A DNA stretch of 59,291 nucleotides from Massilia glaciei (lineage in GTDB: Bacteria; Pseudomonadota; Gammaproteobacteria; Burkholderiales; Burkholderiaceae_D), in the NCBI RefSeq assembly GCF_003011895.2, contig NZ_PXWF02000162.1, positions 1 through 59,291 on the forward strand, in the 5' to 3' direction. Below the pieces are notes generated by a model, which worked only from the letters and a program-made list of their open reading frames with translations, had not been told where the DNA came from and did not search any database. Positions 40,594 to 50,581 of the stretch are shown in pieces. How positions within the stretch are numbered: position 1 is the first letter of the stretch; the number at the start of each line of letters is the position of its first letter. The position numbers and the translations under genes were made by a program.

Positions 40594-40713
40594 GGATGGA
40601 ATATGGCGGAGGATGCGGGGATCGTAGCACACTGATTATTAGTCTGAGCAACATCGCGGACGCCGGTCGATAAACCATTTTGCCGCGGTGGGTGCACGCA
40701 CGCTGGCCACTAT

Positions 40714-40740
40714 AGAAAAAGCCCTGTGAAAACAGGGCTT
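40714..40740 (-). terminator. Intrinsic terminator of guaA
   Basis: On the minus strand AAGCCCTGT-TTTC-ACAGGGCTT forms a perfect 9-bp stem with a 4-nt loop, followed at once by a T-run (TTTTTC when the stem's last two bases are included). It lies about 45 bp beyond the guaA stop codon. Confidence 0.88.
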
Positions 40741-40784
40741 GAACATGGCTCACAAAAATTCGAGAAACACTCGATAGGGGAAAA

Positions 40785-42395
40785 TCACTCCCATTCGATC
40801 GTCGCCGGCGGCTTGCCCGAAATGTCATACACCACGCGGTTGATGCCGCGCACCTCGTTGATGATCCGGTTCGACACCTTGCCGAGCAGGCTGTGCGGCA
40901 GATGCGCCCACTGCGCCGTCATGAAGTCGAGCGTCTGCACCGCGCGCAGCGCCACCACGTACTCGTAGGTGCGCCCGTCGCCCATGACGCCGACCGACTT
41001 GACCGGCAGGAACACCGCGAACGCCTGGCTGGTCGCGTCGTACCAGTTCTTGGGCGCCTCGCCCGCGTCGATGCTCTCGAGCGCGGGCAGCTTGCACGGC
41101 GTGTTGCGCAGCTCCTCGATGAAGATCGCGTCGGCCCGGCGCAGCAGGTCGGCGAAGTCCTTCTTGACCTCGCCGAGGATGCGCACGCCAAGCCCCGGGC
41201 CCGGGAACGGGTGGCGGTACACCATGCCATGCGGCAGTCCGAGCGCGACGCCGAGCTTGCGCACCTCGTCCTTGAACAATTCGCGCAGCGGCTCGAGCAG
41301 CTTGAGGTTGAGCGTCTCGGGCAGGCCGCCCACGTTGTGGTGGCTCTTGATGGTCTGGCCCTTCTTGCCCTTGCCCGCGCTTTCGATCACGTCCGGGTAG
41401 ATGGTGCCCTGCGCCAGCCAGCGCGCGTTGCTCAACTTGCCCGCCTCGACCTGGAACACCTCGACGAACTCGCGCCCGATGATCTTGCGCTTGGCCTCGG
41501 GGTCCGACACGCCGGCCAAATGGCCCAGGAACTGCGCCTCGGCGTCGATGCGCAGCACCTTGACGCCGAGGTTCTTGGCGAACATGTCCATGACCATCTT
41601 GCCCTCGTCCTGGCGCAGCAGGCCGTGGTCGACGAACACGCAGGTGAGCTGGTCGCCGATGGCGCGGTGGATCAGCGCCGCCGCCACGCTCGAATCGACC
41701 CCGCCCGACAGGCCCAGGATGACCTCGTCGGCGCCGACCTGCTCGCGGATCTTGGCGACCGCCTCGCTGATGTAGTCGGGCATGTTCCAGTCCGACTTGC
41801 AGCCGCAGATCTCGTGCACGAAGCGGCCGATGATGGCCTTGCCCTGCACCGTGTGGGTCACCTCGGGATGGAACTGCAGCGCGTAGAAACGGCGCTCCTC
41901 GTCGGCCATCGCGGCGATCGGGCAGCTCTCTGTGTTGCCCATCAGCTTGAAGCCGGGCGGCATCTCGAGCACCTTGTCGCCATGGCTCATCCAGACCTTG
42001 AGCATGCCGTGGCCCTCGTCGGTGACGAAGTCGTTGATGCCGTTTAGCAGCGCCGTGTGGCTGCGCGCGCGCACCTCGGCGTAGCCGAATTCGCGCAGCA
42101 GGCCGGATTCGACCTTGCCGCCAAGCTGGGCCGCCATCGTTTGCATGCCGTAGCAGATGCCCAGCACCGGCACGCCCAGTTCGAACACGGCCTGCGGCGC
42201 GCGCGGGGAGTCGCCCTCGAGCGTGGAGTTGTGGCTGCCCGACAGGATCACGCCGGCGGCGCCGTAGTTGCGCACGAACTCGTCGCTGACGTCGTGGGGG
42301 AACACTTCGGAGAACACGCCCGAGTCGCGCACGCGGCGCGCGATCAGCTGGGTGACTTGGGAACCGAAATCGAGGATGAGGATTTTAGAGTGCAT
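40785..42395 (-). CDS. guaA: GMP synthase (glutamine-hydrolysing)
   Basis: A 536-residue enzyme converting XMP to GMP with ATP and glutamine, the last step of GMP synthesis. Residues 1-200 are the class I glutamine amidotransferase with nucleophile C81 (GICYGMQ) and the [10 protein letters not shown] motif. The ATP pyrophosphatase domain has the P-loop [10 protein letters not shown]. The C-terminal dimerisation domain has [20 protein letters not shown] and ends in IEWE, as the family does. Length is normal. It lies 116 bp downstream of guaB on the same strand, the usual order, and ends at a strong terminator. Confidence 0.98.
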   Translation of the reverse strand: MHSKILILDFGSQVTQLIARRVRDSGVFSEVFPHDVSDEFVRNYGAAGVILSGSHNSTLEGDSPRAPQAVFELGVPVLGICYGMQTMAAQLGGKVESGLLREFGYAEVRARSHTALLNGINDFVTDEGHGMLKVWMSHGDKVLEMPPGFKLMGNTESCPIAAMADEERRFYALQFHPEVTHTVQGKAIIGRFVHEICGCKSDWNMPDYISEAVAKIREQVGADEVILGLSGGVDSSVAAALIHRAIGDQLTCVFVDHGLLRQDEGKMVMDMFAKNLGVKVLRIDAEAQFLGHLAGVSDPEAKRKIIGREFVEVFQVEAGKLSNARWLAQGTIYPDVIESAGKGKKGQTIKSHHNVGGLPETLNLKLLEPLRELFKDEVRKLGVALGLPHGMVYRHPFPGPGLGVRILGEVKKDFADLLRRADAIFIEELRNTPCKLPALESIDAGEAPKNWYDATSQAFAVFLPVKSVGVMGDGRTYEYVVALRAVQTLDFMTAQWAHLPHSLLGKVSNRIINEVRGINRVVYDISGKPPATIEWE

Positions 42396-42469
42396 GGAGG
42401 GCGCTTTAAGTGTGACGGAGGGTGTGGGCTATGGAATGCTGGACCGGCGCGCCGGCGTGCGGCTGGCGC

Positions 42470-42500
42470 GGCGCGCGGCGGATGACACCCGCCGCGCGCC
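42470..42500. repeat. GC-rich hairpin between guaB and guaA
   Basis: GGCGCGCGGCGG-type arm: a 12-bp perfect stem (42470-42481 with 42489-42500) around ATGACAC, in the 116-bp guaB-guaA gap. A second short palindrome, CCGGCGCGCCGG, is at 42444-42455. There is no T-run, so it is more likely an mRNA-processing or attenuating hairpin than a terminator. Confidence 0.55.
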
Positions 42501-42511
42501 TGGAACGACCG

Positions 42512-43981
<1,470 letters not shown>

Positions 43982-43999
43982 CTATTGGCGCAAAAGCGA

Positions 44000-44005
44000 A
44001 TTATA
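44000..44005 (-). promoter_or_regulatory. -10 box of the guaB promoter
   Basis: On the minus strand TATAAT (44005-44000) lies 27 bp upstream of the guaB ATG, a perfect sigma70 -10. The 17-bp-spaced -35 position reads GGGACG, a poor match. So the promoter may need an activator, or growth-rate control as known for gua promoters in other bacteria. Confidence 0.55.
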
Positions 44006-44066
44006 CAGAAGTTCGGCCCGCCCGTCCCGGCGGACCAACTAATTGCCCTGAATCATCAATCGGACA

Positions 44067-44095
44067 TTGACATGCAGAACGAATCATGGCGAAAT
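44067..44095 (+). promoter_or_regulatory. Possible promoter of the DUF4124 gene
   Basis: A perfect TTGACA (44067-44072) is followed after 17 bp by CGAAAT (44090-44095), a weak -10. It lies 25-30 bp upstream of the likely start codon, so the leader would be very short. Confidence 0.35.
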
Positions 44096-44125
44096 CGACC
44101 CTACGCAGAACAAGGAAAAATGCAC

Positions 44126-44677
44126 ATGAAACCGTTGAACACCACCCTCCCCCGGCTTCTGGCCGCCGCCGCCCTGTTGGCCTGCGCCGGCCTTGCCCAG
44201 GCGCAGTACATGTGGATCGACGAGAAGGGTAACAAACAGTTGTCGGACCAGCCGCCGCCGGCCTCGATTCCCCTCAAGAACATCTTGAAGGCGCCGCGCG
44301 GGATGACGCAGTACAAATACGTGCCCGCGCCAGTGGCGGCGGACGCGCCGGCGTCGATGCAGGCCGATGGCGCCGATGCCGCCCCGGCCGCCCCGGCCGC
44401 CGCTGCGAAGGGCCCGCCGACGCTGGCCGAACGCAATGCCGACTTCCGCAAGCGCGCCGCCGAGAAGGCGCTGGCAGAGACCAAGGCCAAAGAGGAGGCA
44501 ACGGCGCAAAAAGCCAAGAAGGACAATTGCGAGAACGCGCAAAACTACAAGCGCAGCCTCGATAGCGGCGAGCGCATCGGCGAAACCAACGCGAGCGGCG
44601 AACGTGGCTTCATGAGCGACGAGAAGCGCATCGTGGAACAGCAACGCGCCAAGGAAATTATCGACGCGTGCAAATAG
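44126..44677 (+). CDS. DUF4124 domain periplasmic protein
   Basis: A 183-residue protein with a signal peptide (MKPLNTTLPRLLAAAALLAC, then AGLAQAQ) and a DUF4124 start (YMWIDEKGNKQLSDQPPPAS), a small domain common in betaproteobacterial envelope proteins. The rest is an Ala/Pro linker and a charged, probably coiled-coil stretch (about 95-140), then DNCENAQNYKRSLDSGERI. AAGGA (44112-44116) is 9 nt before ATG 44126 and 3 nt before ATG 44120, so 44126 is preferred. The frame upstream to 43985 overlaps the guaB promoter and is unlikely to be used. It overlaps the acyltransferase gene tail-to-tail by 20 bp. Function unknown. Confidence 0.82.
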   Translation: MKPLNTTLPRLLAAAALLACAGLAQAQYMWIDEKGNKQLSDQPPPASIPLKNILKAPRGMTQYKYVPAPVAADAPASMQADGADAAPAAPAAAAKGPPTLAERNADFRKRAAEKALAETKAKEEATAQKAKKDNCENAQNYKRSLDSGERIGETNASGERGFMSDEKRIVEQQRAKEIIDACK

Positions 44678-45686
44678 GCGTGGCCGGGATGGGCGGCGCC
44701 AGCGAACAGGGCCGCTCCACCAGCACGAACAAGGCCGCCGCCCCCGATAGGCTGGCGAGCAACATCGCCGCGAGCAACAGCCATGGCAGCGCGCCATGCG
44801 GGGCCGCCGGCACCAGCGCGGCGACGCCGGCGAACATGGCCTTGAGCGCCAGTCCGTGCAGCAGGCAGAACGAATAACTCATATTGCCGAGCCAACGCAG
44901 GGGCGTCCACGAGAACGCCCGCGCCAGCGCGCCCGCCGGGCGTCCCAGGCATGCCAGACAGAGCACGAAGAAGGCGGCGCCCAGCAAGCCCGTCTTGACC
45001 GCCCCGGCGAGCGGCGACAGCGGCGCCTCGTGCAACAAGATCCCGCCTGCGAACATTGCCAGCCTGACCGGTCCGCCCCAGCGCAGGCACAGCAGCAAGC
45101 CGACGCCGCTCGCGCCGATGAAGAACCACACGCGCCAACGGGCGCTGCGCCGGCGCAGGCGCGCGACGGCAATCAGCGCGGGCATGGCGAGGTAGTACAG
45201 CACTTCGTAGCTCAGCGACCACGCCACCGCGATCATCGGTTCGATCGGAAACAGGCCCGGCAGAAGCAACAGTTTTTGCGCCAGGTAGAGCACGGCCGCC
45301 GGCGGCGCGGCCGGGATCTTGCTCTGCCCGGGCAGCAGCAGCGACAGCGCGAGGTAGAGCGCGAACACGGCCAGGAACGCGGGATAGATGCGCCCGGCCC
45401 GGCGCGACAGGAAGCGCAGGTAGGGCTGCGGGCGCCGCATCAGGCTGCCATAGATGAGGTAGCCGCTGAACACGAAGAACAGGCCGACGCCGCTGTTGCC
45501 GATCGTGTGGACGGCGTGCGCCAACGCGCGCGCCGCGCCGGCGGCGCCGAGCCAGGGGCCGGCCAGCGTGATGGAGTGGACGAGGAAAACGAGGAGCACG
45601 GCCAGGCCGCGCAAGCCCTCCATCGGGCGCTGGTTGGGCCCGGCGCCCGCGCGCGACAATTCGAACCGTTTCGCCAGCCACTCCAC
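44658..45686 (-). CDS. Acyltransferase family 3 membrane protein (OafA/YrhL-like)
   Basis: A multi-pass inner-membrane acyltransferase of about 342 residues; such proteins O-acylate surface glycans or lipids. It begins MEWLAKRF if GTG 45686 is used, with AAGGGG a few bases upstream. The family's first helix then follows (RPMEGLRGLAVLLVFLVHSI, with the catalytic-region His). FFVFSGYLI, LRRAGRIYPAFL-like (RRAGRIYPAF) and AWSLSYEVLYY motifs are present, as expected. An ATG at 45755 would add 23 residues but has no ribosome site. It lies downstream of ratA-rnfH on the same strand. The acylated substrate is not identifiable. Confidence 0.85.
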   Translation of the reverse strand: MEWLAKRFELSRAGAGPNQRPMEGLRGLAVLLVFLVHSITLAGPWLGAAGAARALAHAVHTIGNSGVGLFFVFSGYLIYGSLMRRPQPYLRFLSRRAGRIYPAFLAVFALYLALSLLLPGQSKIPAAPPAAVLYLAQKLLLLPGLFPIEPMIAVAWSLSYEVLYYLAMPALIAVARLRRRSARWRVWFFIGASGVGLLLCLRWGGPVRLAMFAGGILLHEAPLSPLAGAVKTGLLGAAFFVLCLACLGRPAGALARAFSWTPLRWLGNMSYSFCLLHGLALKAMFAGVAALVPAAPHGALPWLLLAAMLLASLSGAAALFVLVERPCSLAPPIPATPICTRR

Positions 45687-45764
45687 GCCCGCCCCTTGCG
45701 CCGTTGCAACCTTTGCAGGGTGATTCAGCGCGCGCCGTCTACCTTGACATGGCACACGGGGAGA

Positions 45765-46055
45765 TCATTTGGCGCCGTGTTTTTCGGCCCGCTTGCGGCG
45801 CGACTCTTTCGGGTCGGCCAGCAGCGGCCGGTAGATTTCGATGCGGTCGTGTTCCTGCAGGGGGGTGTCGAGGGGCTTCTTTTTGCTGTAGATCCCGACC
45901 GGATTGACGCCGAGGTCGATTTCGGGGAACTCGGCGAGCAGGCCGCTCAGGGCGATCGCCTGTTCGATCGTCGTGCCGGCGGGCACGGCCAGCACGCGCA
46001 GCACGGCCCGCGCCGGCGAGGCGTAGCTGATGTGGATGTGCAGTTGCTCAGCCAT
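45765..46055 (-). CDS. rnfH: RnfH family ubiquitin-like protein
   Basis: A 96-residue beta-grasp protein starting MAEQLHIHISYASP, with the family's GLLAEFPEIDL, VGIYSKKKPLDTPLQEHDRIEIYRPL and basic tail (DPKESRRKRAEKHG). It starts at 46055 and overlaps the ratA stop by 8 bp, so translation is coupled. This is the usual ratA-rnfH arrangement. A longer frame from 46112 is only read-through of ratA. The RnfH role is poorly known. Confidence 0.93.
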   Translation of the reverse strand: MAEQLHIHISYASPARAVLRVLAVPAGTTIEQAIALSGLLAEFPEIDLGVNPVGIYSKKKPLDTPLQEHDRIEIYRPLLADPKESRRKRAEKHGAK

Positions 46056-46479
46056 ACACGGTCTCGGCGCGTTTGCAGAAGGAATCGACCATGCTGTTGG
46101 CGATGACGCCAAAAACGGGCCCGATCAGTTGCTCGAGGATCAGGCTGGAGAACTCGTAGCGCAGGTCGAACTCGACCTTGCAGGCGTCCTCGCGCAGCGC
46201 CTTGAAGGTCCAGACCCCGTCCATGGTCTTGAACGGGCCGTCGACGAGCTTCATCTTCATCTGCGTCGGCGGCGTGTTAAGGTTGGCGGTGGTGAAACTC
46301 TGGCGGATGCCGTGGTACTGGATGTCGAGCCGCGCGACGAGCCGTTCGTGGCTGCGCTCGATCAACTCGACGCCGGCGCACCAGGGGAGGAATTTGGGAT
46401 AGTCTTCGACTTTGGCCACCAGATCGAACATCTGGTGGGCGCTGTAGCCAAGAATTACTGTTTTGTGCACTACTGCCAT
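46048..46479 (-). CDS. ratA: RatA-type START/coenzyme Q-binding protein
   Basis: A 143-residue single START/polyketide-cyclase domain (COQ10-like) beginning MAVVHKTVILGYSAHQMFDLVAKVEDYPKFLPWC and including FKTMDGVWTFKAL and FSSLILEQLIGPVFGVIANSMVDSFCKRAE, the conserved C-terminal helix. RatA proteins were reported to inhibit 70S assembly; the eukaryotic homologue binds ubiquinone, so the exact function is debated. It is divergent from smpB across 107 bp and heads the ratA-rnfH(-acyltransferase) transcript. Confidence 0.93.
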   Translation of the reverse strand: MAVVHKTVILGYSAHQMFDLVAKVEDYPKFLPWCAGVELIERSHERLVARLDIQYHGIRQSFTTANLNTPPTQMKMKLVDGPFKTMDGVWTFKALREDACKVEFDLRYEFSSLILEQLIGPVFGVIANSMVDSFCKRAETVYG

Positions 46480-46500
46480 TAATCAACCGTTTGCTAGTTT

Positions 46501-46509
46501 TGCTATGAT
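46501..46509 (+). promoter_or_regulatory. Extended -10 promoter of smpB
   Basis: TGCTATGAT is an extended -10 (TGn + TATGAT at 46504-46509), about 78 bp upstream of smpB in the ratA-smpB divergent gap. No good -35 is present, which fits an extended -10 promoter. Confidence 0.5.
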
Positions 46510-46586
46510 GTCGAAGTTGTTTCATCAGCGCCGCGTCCGCCACCGCGACACAGTAGTTTAACCGACCCGCGCATTTTAGCTATTTC

Positions 46587-47036
46587 ATGAGTATTGTTGA
46601 CAATAAAAAAGCATTTCACGACTTCTTCATCGAGGACCGCTGGGAGGCCGGCATCGTGCTCGAGGGCTGGGAGGTCAAGGCCATCCGCGATTCGCGCGTG
46701 CAGATCAAGGAGGCCTACGTGCTCGTGCGCGGCGACGAGCTGTTCCTGTTCGGGGCCCACATCAGCGCGCTCTCGACAGCGTCCTCGTTTTCCCATCCGG
46801 AAGCATTGCGCACGCGCAAGTTGCTGCTGCACCGCGCCGAGCTCGACAAACTGATCGGCAAGGTCGAACGCTCGGGCTACACGCTGGTGCCGCTCAACCT
46901 GCATTTCAAGGGCGGACGCGTCAAGTGCGAGATCGGCCTGGCCAAGGGCAAAAAGCAGCACGACAAGCGCGCCACCGAGAAAGAGCGCGACGGCAAGCGC
47001 GAGGTCGCCGCCGCCATGAAGACGCACCGCCGCTAA
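46587..47036 (+). CDS. smpB: SsrA-binding protein SmpB
   Basis: A 149-residue tmRNA-binding protein for trans-translation rescue of stalled ribosomes. The OB-fold motifs are intact: [64 protein letters not shown]. The basic C-terminal tail ([20 protein letters not shown]) enters the ribosome. Length is normal. No tmRNA gene is visible in the window. Confidence 0.97.
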   Translation: MSIVDNKKAFHDFFIEDRWEAGIVLEGWEVKAIRDSRVQIKEAYVLVRGDELFLFGAHISALSTASSFSHPEALRTRKLLLHRAELDKLIGKVERSGYTLVPLNLHFKGGRVKCEIGLAKGKKQHDKRATEKERDGKREVAAAMKTHRR

Positions 47037-47056
47037 GCCGGCGCCGCCGTCCGCAA

Positions 47057-47076
47057 GCTATACATAATCGTATAGC
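47057..47076. terminator. Inverted repeat between convergent smpB and exporter genes
   Basis: GCTATAC-ATAATC-GTATAGC is a perfect 7-bp stem with a 6-nt loop in the 58-bp convergent gap. It could act as a bidirectional terminator, but there is no T-run on either side, so the call is weak. Confidence 0.4.
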
Positions 47077-47094
47077 CCGCACCCCTCCCATGCA

Positions 47095-48297
47095 TTATTG
47101 AATGGCTTCCGGGGCCCCTGCGACGCCCTGGGGCCCGCGCCCGCTCCACTGCCAGAACGCGAAGCTGAGCGCCAGCCCGGCGAGCACGCCCAGCGCGAGC
47201 TTGAGCGCGCTGCCGAACAGCATAGGCGCGAGCAGGCCCGACACCAGCGCGAACACCATCATCTGGATGAAAGAGACCATCGACGAGGCCAGGCCGCGGT
47301 GATCCGGGAACAAGGCGAGCGCCCTGACCTGGATCGCCGGCATCACCACGGCCAGGCCGAAAGTGTAGAGCGCCAGCGGCAACACCGCCCACGGGATCCG
47401 CGCCGCGAACCACAGGTTGTAGCCGACGTTGGCGAGCGCGCCCACGCCCATGACGCCAAAGCCGATCCACAGCATCCTGCCCTGCGCGATGCGGCCAGCC
47501 TGCTTGCCGGACCAGATCGAGCCGGCCACCATGCCGCTGATGAGCGGAATGAACAGCCAGCCGAAGGCGGTCTCGGGCAGGCGCAAGATCTCGAGCACGA
47601 AGTTGGCGGCCGCGCCGATGTACAGCGACAGGCCGCCAAAGGCGAGCCCGACCGCCAGCGACAGCAGCAAAAATTGCCGGTTGCCGAGCACCTTGAGGTA
47701 GTTGCGCGCGATCGGCCCCGGATGGAAGGCGTGGCGCTGCGCCGCCGGCAGGCTTTCCGGCAATGCCCGCCAGCACAGCGCGACCATCGCCGCCCCGAAC
47801 AGGGCGAGGAAATAAAACACCGCGCGCCAGCCGAGGGCGACGAACAGCCAGCCGCCGAACACGGGCGCGATGGCCGGCGCCAGGCCGAACACGATCATGA
47901 TGTGGGACATCATCCGTTGCGCCTGCGCGCCCGAGAACCGATCCTGCACGATGGCCTGGCCGATCACCGAGCCGGCGCCGGCGGCCAGCCCCTGCAGCGC
48001 GCGGCAGGCGAGCAGCGAGCCAAAGCTCGGCGCCATGGCCGCTCCCAGCGAGGCGAGCGTGAACACGGCGAGCGCGGCCAGCAGCACCGGGCGCCGGCCG
48101 AACGAGTCCGACAGGGTGCCGTAGAACAGCATCATGAAGGCGAAGGTGAACAGGAACACGCTGAGCGTCTGCTGCACCGCGAGCGGGCCGACCGCGAATT
48201 CGCGCCCGATGGTCGGCAGCGAGGGCAGATAGGTGTCGATCGCCAGGGCGCCCACCATGCCCACGCACGCGAGGATGACCGTCAACATTCTATACAT
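47095..48297 (-). CDS. Bcr/CflA family drug efflux transporter (MFS)
   Basis: A 400-residue, 12-helix proton-driven exporter of the DHA1/Bcr-CflA family. It opens with MLTVILACVGMVGALAIDTYLPSLP and carries motif A (GTLSDSFGRRP) and the AGSVIGQAIVQDRFSGAQAQ segment typical of the family. Helices continue to the C-terminus and the length is standard. The substrate cannot be read from sequence; homologues export bicyclomycin, chloramphenicol or sulfonamides, or amino acids. It stands alone, convergent with smpB. Confidence 0.92.
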   Translation of the reverse strand: MYRMLTVILACVGMVGALAIDTYLPSLPTIGREFAVGPLAVQQTLSVFLFTFAFMMLFYGTLSDSFGRRPVLLAALAVFTLASLGAAMAPSFGSLLACRALQGLAAGAGSVIGQAIVQDRFSGAQAQRMMSHIMIVFGLAPAIAPVFGGWLFVALGWRAVFYFLALFGAAMVALCWRALPESLPAAQRHAFHPGPIARNYLKVLGNRQFLLLSLAVGLAFGGLSLYIGAAANFVLEILRLPETAFGWLFIPLISGMVAGSIWSGKQAGRIAQGRMLWIGFGVMGVGALANVGYNLWFAARIPWAVLPLALYTFGLAVVMPAIQVRALALFPDHRGLASSMVSFIQMMVFALVSGLLAPMLFGSALKLALGVLAGLALSFAFWQWSGRGPQGVAGAPEAIQ

Positions 48298-48409
48298 GCC
48301 GCCCTGCCTTTAAAGTGATGCGCGTGCGCGCCACGGGCGGCGCGCAAGCGAGGGCGAGATTTTACATTCTTTTGAGCAACAGCACCGGAGGCCGGGCGAA
48401 ACCGCATTG

Positions 48410-48437
48410 CCCGGCCCTGCCCGGCCCTGCCCGGCCC
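48410..48437. repeat. Short GC-rich tandem repeat
   Basis: CCCGGCCCTG repeats about 2.7 times head to tail (10-bp unit) just downstream of the thioesterase stop, in the gap to the exporter gene. Confidence 0.6.
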
Positions 48438-48439
48438 GG

Positions 48440-48940
48440 TCAGGCCGCCAGCGCGTTCCTCGGCACCTCAAAGCGGCGGATCTTGCTCAGCGCGCGCTCG
48501 GGCAAGGCGCTGATCTGCTTGGCATGGTTGGCGAACACGATCTGCTGGCGCCCGACCGAGACCAGCGTGCCGCCCGAGAAAAAGCGGAACTCGAGCCAGA
48601 ACGAGCACTTGCGCACCGCGTACGCGTTGAGCTCGCAGCGGATCTCCTGGAACGGGAAGGTTTCGTGGACATAGTCCTGCTCGGCGCGCTTGGTGATGAA
48701 CACGCCCTCGGCCTGCAGCATGTCGGGGGCGATGCATTCGAAGAACCAGCGCTCGCGGCACACGCCCTGCCATTCGAAATAGCGGGCGAAGTAGGTGTTG
48801 CCGTAGGCATTCGAGTCCTTGAGGTAGATCGTCATCTCGTGCGTGAAGGTGCGCGGCGCCGGCGCCAACTCCCCGGTCGGGATGGCGGCGGACAAGGGAC
48901 GGGCAAGGGCGAGGTCGGACGGGGTGGCGTGGACGTGCAT
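48440..48940 (-). CDS. Hotdog-fold acyl-CoA thioesterase
   Basis: A 166-residue single-hotdog thioesterase of the 4HBT type. Visible are DSNAYGNTYFARYFEWQGVCRE, which matches the family's D-x-x-G-N-x-Y-x-x-Y-x-x-W pattern with the usual catalytic Asp, then VHETFPFQEIRCELNA and GGTLVSVGRQQIVF strands. GGAG sits 5 nt before ATG 48940. It is divergent from the sensor kinase gene over 215 bp that contain a 16-bp palindrome. The acyl substrate is unknown; a role in releasing a signal or secondary-metabolite acyl chain is only a guess. Confidence 0.82.
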   Translation of the reverse strand: MHVHATPSDLALARPLSAAIPTGELAPAPRTFTHEMTIYLKDSNAYGNTYFARYFEWQGVCRERWFFECIAPDMLQAEGVFITKRAEQDYVHETFPFQEIRCELNAYAVRKCSFWLEFRFFSGGTLVSVGRQQIVFANHAKQISALPERALSKIRRFEVPRNALAA

Positions 48941-49155
48941 GATTTCTCCAATCAGTGGAATGACTCGCCCCGGAGGTCCGGGCCGAGGCCCGAAAATGAA
49001 TCAGGCGAGCAATCATTAAGGCCACATTTATGGCCCATCCATGATCTAACGCAAACTTGCGTTTGATAAACCCGATTCGGGCATGGACTGGCGTGAAAAC
49101 GCTTGCTAGGATGCTCAAAATAGCAACAATAATTCCGCCCCCGACCAAGGAACCC
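48941..49155. promoter_or_regulatory. Divergent region with a 16-bp palindrome
   Basis: This 215-bp gap lies between the thioesterase (minus) and 7TM kinase (plus) genes. AACGCAA-AC-TTGCGTT (49048-49063) is a perfect palindrome with 7-bp arms, well placed as an operator for both genes. Confidence 0.45.
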
Positions 49156-50577
49156 ATGTACTCGCTATTGCCGGCAATCGTCTCACTGCTATTCCTCGGC
49201 TACGGCGTGTACGTGCTCGCCTCGCGCGGGCTCAACCGCAGCAGCGGCGCCTTCTTCCTGGTCTGCGCCACCACCTTCGCCTGGCAATTCACCTGGGCCA
49301 TTTTGTTCCAGGTGCGCGAGGAGGCGCTCGCGGTGCTGCTGGCCAAGATCGGCTACCTGCTGATCCTGTTCCTGCCGACCACGCTCTACCATTTCGTGGT
49401 CGAGCTCACGCGCCGCGGCGCCGAGCTGCGCCACGTGAAATGGTCGTACGCGGTGGCCGCCATGCTGGCGCTGGCGATGGTGCCGGGCGATGCGGTCGTG
49501 GCTGGCGTCCAGCAGTTCCACTTCGGCTACTATCCGCGCGCCGGCCCGCTGCACCCGCTGCACCTGCTGCAGACGGCGCTGGTGGTGCTGCGCGCGCTGC
49601 AACTGCTGGCGCGCCAGCAGCGCCTGGCCGTCTCGACCGACCGGCTGCGCCTGCGCTACTGCCTCGCAAGCGTGCTGATCTACTCGCTGGCGGCGGTCGA
49701 CTACCTGTGCAACTACGGCCTGGCAATGTACCCGCCCGGGGTGCTCCTGATCGCCGTCAGCCTCGGCATCATCGCGCAGGCGATGGCGCGCCACGAGCTG
49801 CTGGCCAACCCGATGATGCTCGCGGCCACCATCGCGCACGAGATGCGCACGCCGCTGGCGACCATCCGCAACCAGGCCCGGGTGCTGGCCAAGGGCTTGC
49901 CCGAGCTGATCGCTGGATACGAGCACGCGGTCGCGCAAGGCGTGATCGAAAGCGGCCTGCGCGCCGGCCACCTCGACTACCTGCGCGAGCTGGCGCGCGA
50001 CATCGAGGCCGAGGTCTACCGCAGCAACTTCATCGTCGACATGGTGCTCGCCTCGGCCTGCGGCGGCACGCTGTGCACCGACGGCTTCGCGCGCCACGCG
50101 GTCGGGCGGTGCGTCGAGGAGGCGCTGCTGCGCTACCCGTTCGAGGGCGGCGCGCGCGCCAGGGTGCGGTTGCGCGCGGAGGGCGAGTTCGACTTCCACG
50201 GCTGCGACACCCTGCTCGTCTACGTGCTCTACAACCTGCTCAAGAACGCCCTGAGCGCGCTGGCGGCGGCCGGGCGCGGCGACATCGAGATCAGCTTCGA
50301 GCGCGGCGCCGAGCACAACCGCCTGCGCGTGACCGACACCGGCAACGGCATCGCGCGCGACGTGCTGCCGCTCGTGTTCGACCCCTACTACACCACGCGC
50401 CCGGGCGGCGGCGGCACCGGGATGGGCCTCGCTTTCTGCAAGCGCGTGCTCGGCGCCTTCGGCGGCAGCATCGCCTGCGACTCGGTCGAGGGCCAGTACA
50501 CGACCATGGTGCTGGCCTTTCCGGCGCTGGCGCGGGGGCAGCGCCGGGAAGCCCGGCCCAAGGTCCAGTTCGCCTGA
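49156..50577 (+). CDS. 7TM-type sensor histidine kinase
   Basis: A 473-residue membrane kinase. Residues 1-210 form about seven helices of the histidine-kinase N-terminal 7TM type (FLVCATTFAWQFTWAILF, ILFLPTTLYHFVVELTRRG, HFGYYPRAGPLHPLHLL). There is no long periplasmic sensor, so it probably senses a membrane-soluble or small ligand. The H-box is AHEMRTPLATIRNQA with H228. HATPase_c has YNLLKNALSAL, VTDTGNGIA and PGGGGTGMGLAFCKR. The helix between H-box and ATPase is long, which recalls CqsS/LqsS-like quorum sensors, but that link is only inference. ATG 49156 is preceded by AAGGA; the frame upstream to 49057 is unlikely. No response regulator gene is adjacent. It converges with lepB (4-bp gap). 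Confidence 0.85.
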   Translation: MYSLLPAIVSLLFLGYGVYVLASRGLNRSSGAFFLVCATTFAWQFTWAILFQVREEALAVLLAKIGYLLILFLPTTLYHFVVELTRRGAELRHVKWSYAVAAMLALAMVPGDAVVAGVQQFHFGYYPRAGPLHPLHLLQTALVVLRALQLLARQQRLAVSTDRLRLRYCLASVLIYSLAAVDYLCNYGLAMYPPGVLLIAVSLGIIAQAMARHELLANPMMLAATIAHEMRTPLATIRNQARVLAKGLPELIAGYEHAVAQGVIESGLRAGHLDYLRELARDIEAEVYRSNFIVDMVLASACGGTLCTDGFARHAVGRCVEEALLRYPFEGGARARVRLRAEGEFDFHGCDTLLVYVLYNLLKNALSALAAAGRGDIEISFERGAEHNRLRVTDTGNGIARDVLPLVFDPYYTTRPGGGGTGMGLAFCKRVLGAFGGSIACDSVEGQYTTMVLAFPALARGQRREARPKVQFA

Positions 50578-50581
50578 ACCA

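Noticed and set aside
47033-48268. Long alternative minus- and plus-strand frames over the exporter gene
   Set aside because: They overlap the clear Bcr/CflA coding frame and have Arg- or Gln-rich non-domain composition.
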